A DNA stretch of 6,479 nucleotides, from contig JAUXGY010000103.1 in NCBI GenBank assembly GCA_030621805.1, positions 1 through 6,479 of the forward strand, written 5' to 3'. The stretch comes from Kiritimatiellales bacterium (lineage in GTDB: Bacteria; Verrucomicrobiota; Kiritimatiellia; Kiritimatiellales; Pontiellaceae). Of this stretch, positions 5,930 to 6,479 are shown piece by piece. The first letter of the stretch is position 1, and each line of letters opens with the position of its first letter. The position numbers and the translations under genes were made by a program. Below the pieces are notes generated by a model. That model saw only the letters and a program-made list of their open reading frames with translations, was not told where the DNA came from and searched no databases.

Positions 5930-6479
5930 TCGTTAAGATGAAAAAACTGACGCTTCTGTGCACCCCGGCGCAACAGGAGCAGACCCTACACAAACTCCGC
6001 GATCTGCAAGTCGTGCATGTGGAACATGTCCAGGCTCCCGAGGGCGTGGCATTAGACGAAGCACGCAACCACCTGCTCTATGTCAAACGAGCGGAAGAGG
6101 TTCTTAGCACCCATCCCTCCGTCGAACCCTCTGGTATGGATCCCGACAAACTCGTCGATCATGTTTGGAAGCTCATCCATCGCGAAAAAGAGCTCAAAGA
6201 GACGCTCCAAAGCCTGGAACACGAGCAAGTGCGCATCGCCCCCTTTGGCGACTTCGAGCCGCGCAAGATTGAAAATCTCAATCAGCAAGACCTCTGCATC
6301 AAGCTATACGAGTTCCAGATCAAGTCCATGCCGGAAATTCCGGATAACATAACCATCACAGAAATCAACCGCGATAAGAACTTGGTCTATGTGCTCGCCG
6401 CAAGTCGCGAAAAATTCACCCTTCCCGCGCACGAGGTTCGCCTGCCCGACCAATCCCTCTCGCAGATTGAATACCATCT
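5926..6479 (+). CDS. atpI: V-type ATP synthase/ATPase subunit I (a-subunit type), N-terminal part, truncated by window end
   Basis: The frame is open from the ATG at 5926 to the right edge (184 codons plus 2 bases). Subunit I (a) is the membrane stator that forms the ion half-channels against the K ring; complete proteins are usually about 600-660 residues. Only part of the cytoplasmic N-terminal domain is present: MIVKMKKLTLLC (1-12), a small alpha/beta region around residues 20-35, a charged helical stretch (about 72-103), and APFGDF (105-110), which resembles the PWGDF-type motif common in this family. A beta-rich segment follows (about 123-175). The membrane helices and the essential channel arginine lie beyond the window, so ion specificity cannot be judged. 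It overlaps the subunit D stop by 4 nt (ATGA), a typical coupling arrangement. Confidence 0.87.
   Translation, partial: MIVKMKKLTLLCTPAQQEQTLHKLRDLQVVHVEHVQAPEGVALDEARNHLLYVKRAEEVLSTHPSVEPSGMDPDKLVDHVWKLIHREKELKETLQSLEHEQVRIAPFGDFEPRKIENLNQQDLCIKLYEFQIKSMPEIPDNITITEINRDKNLVYVLAASREKFTLPAHEVRLPDQSLSQIEYH

Overview
The window is dominated by one plus-strand operon for a bacterial V-type (A/V-type, 'archaeal-like') ATPase. The order is subunit E, a DUF2764-type protein, catalytic subunit A, non-catalytic subunit B, shaft subunit D, and the start of membrane stator subunit I, which runs off the right edge. Upstream lies the 3' part of an M28-family / glutaminyl-cyclase-like lipoprotein gene on the same strand, whose start is outside the window.

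Layout: 1-903, the cut M28 lipoprotein; 904-1004, a short leader with a TATAAT box, a 12-bp palindrome and a weak hairpin followed by seven T; 1005-3956, subunit E, DUF2764 protein and subunit A; 3946-5244, subunit B, overlapping subunit A by 11 nt; 5245-5341, a 97-bp gap largely filled by an imperfect inverted repeat; 5342-5929, subunit D; 5926-6479, subunit I (partial), overlapping subunit D through ATGA. No stretch longer than about 100 bp lacks a gene. No tRNA, rRNA, CRISPR, transposase or phage gene was seen.

Organism: the sequence is moderately GC-rich, and several genes have good Shine-Dalgarno sites. From memory, the order E-DUF2764-A-B-D-I matches the V-ATPase clusters of Chlamydiae, Treponema, Bacteroidetes and other PVC bacteria. 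The subunit A P-loop (GPFGAGKT) and following glutamate motif (GERAGE) also resemble that bacterial clade more than archaea, Thermus or Enterococcus. The GC content argues against Chlamydia, and the Shine-Dalgarno sites argue against Bacteroidetes. A free-living PVC bacterium (Kiritimatiellota/Verrucomicrobiota/Lentisphaerota type) or a spirochaete is my best guess; this is inference.

Together the genes encode the A3B3 head (A, B), central shaft (D), peripheral stalk (E) and membrane stator (I). DUF2764 sits where no classical C, F or G subunit gene is present, so it may supply one of their roles. The proteolipid K would be expected just beyond the right edge; without it the coupling ion (H+ or Na+) cannot be read. 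The most unusual non-coding feature is the inverted repeat between the B and D genes.
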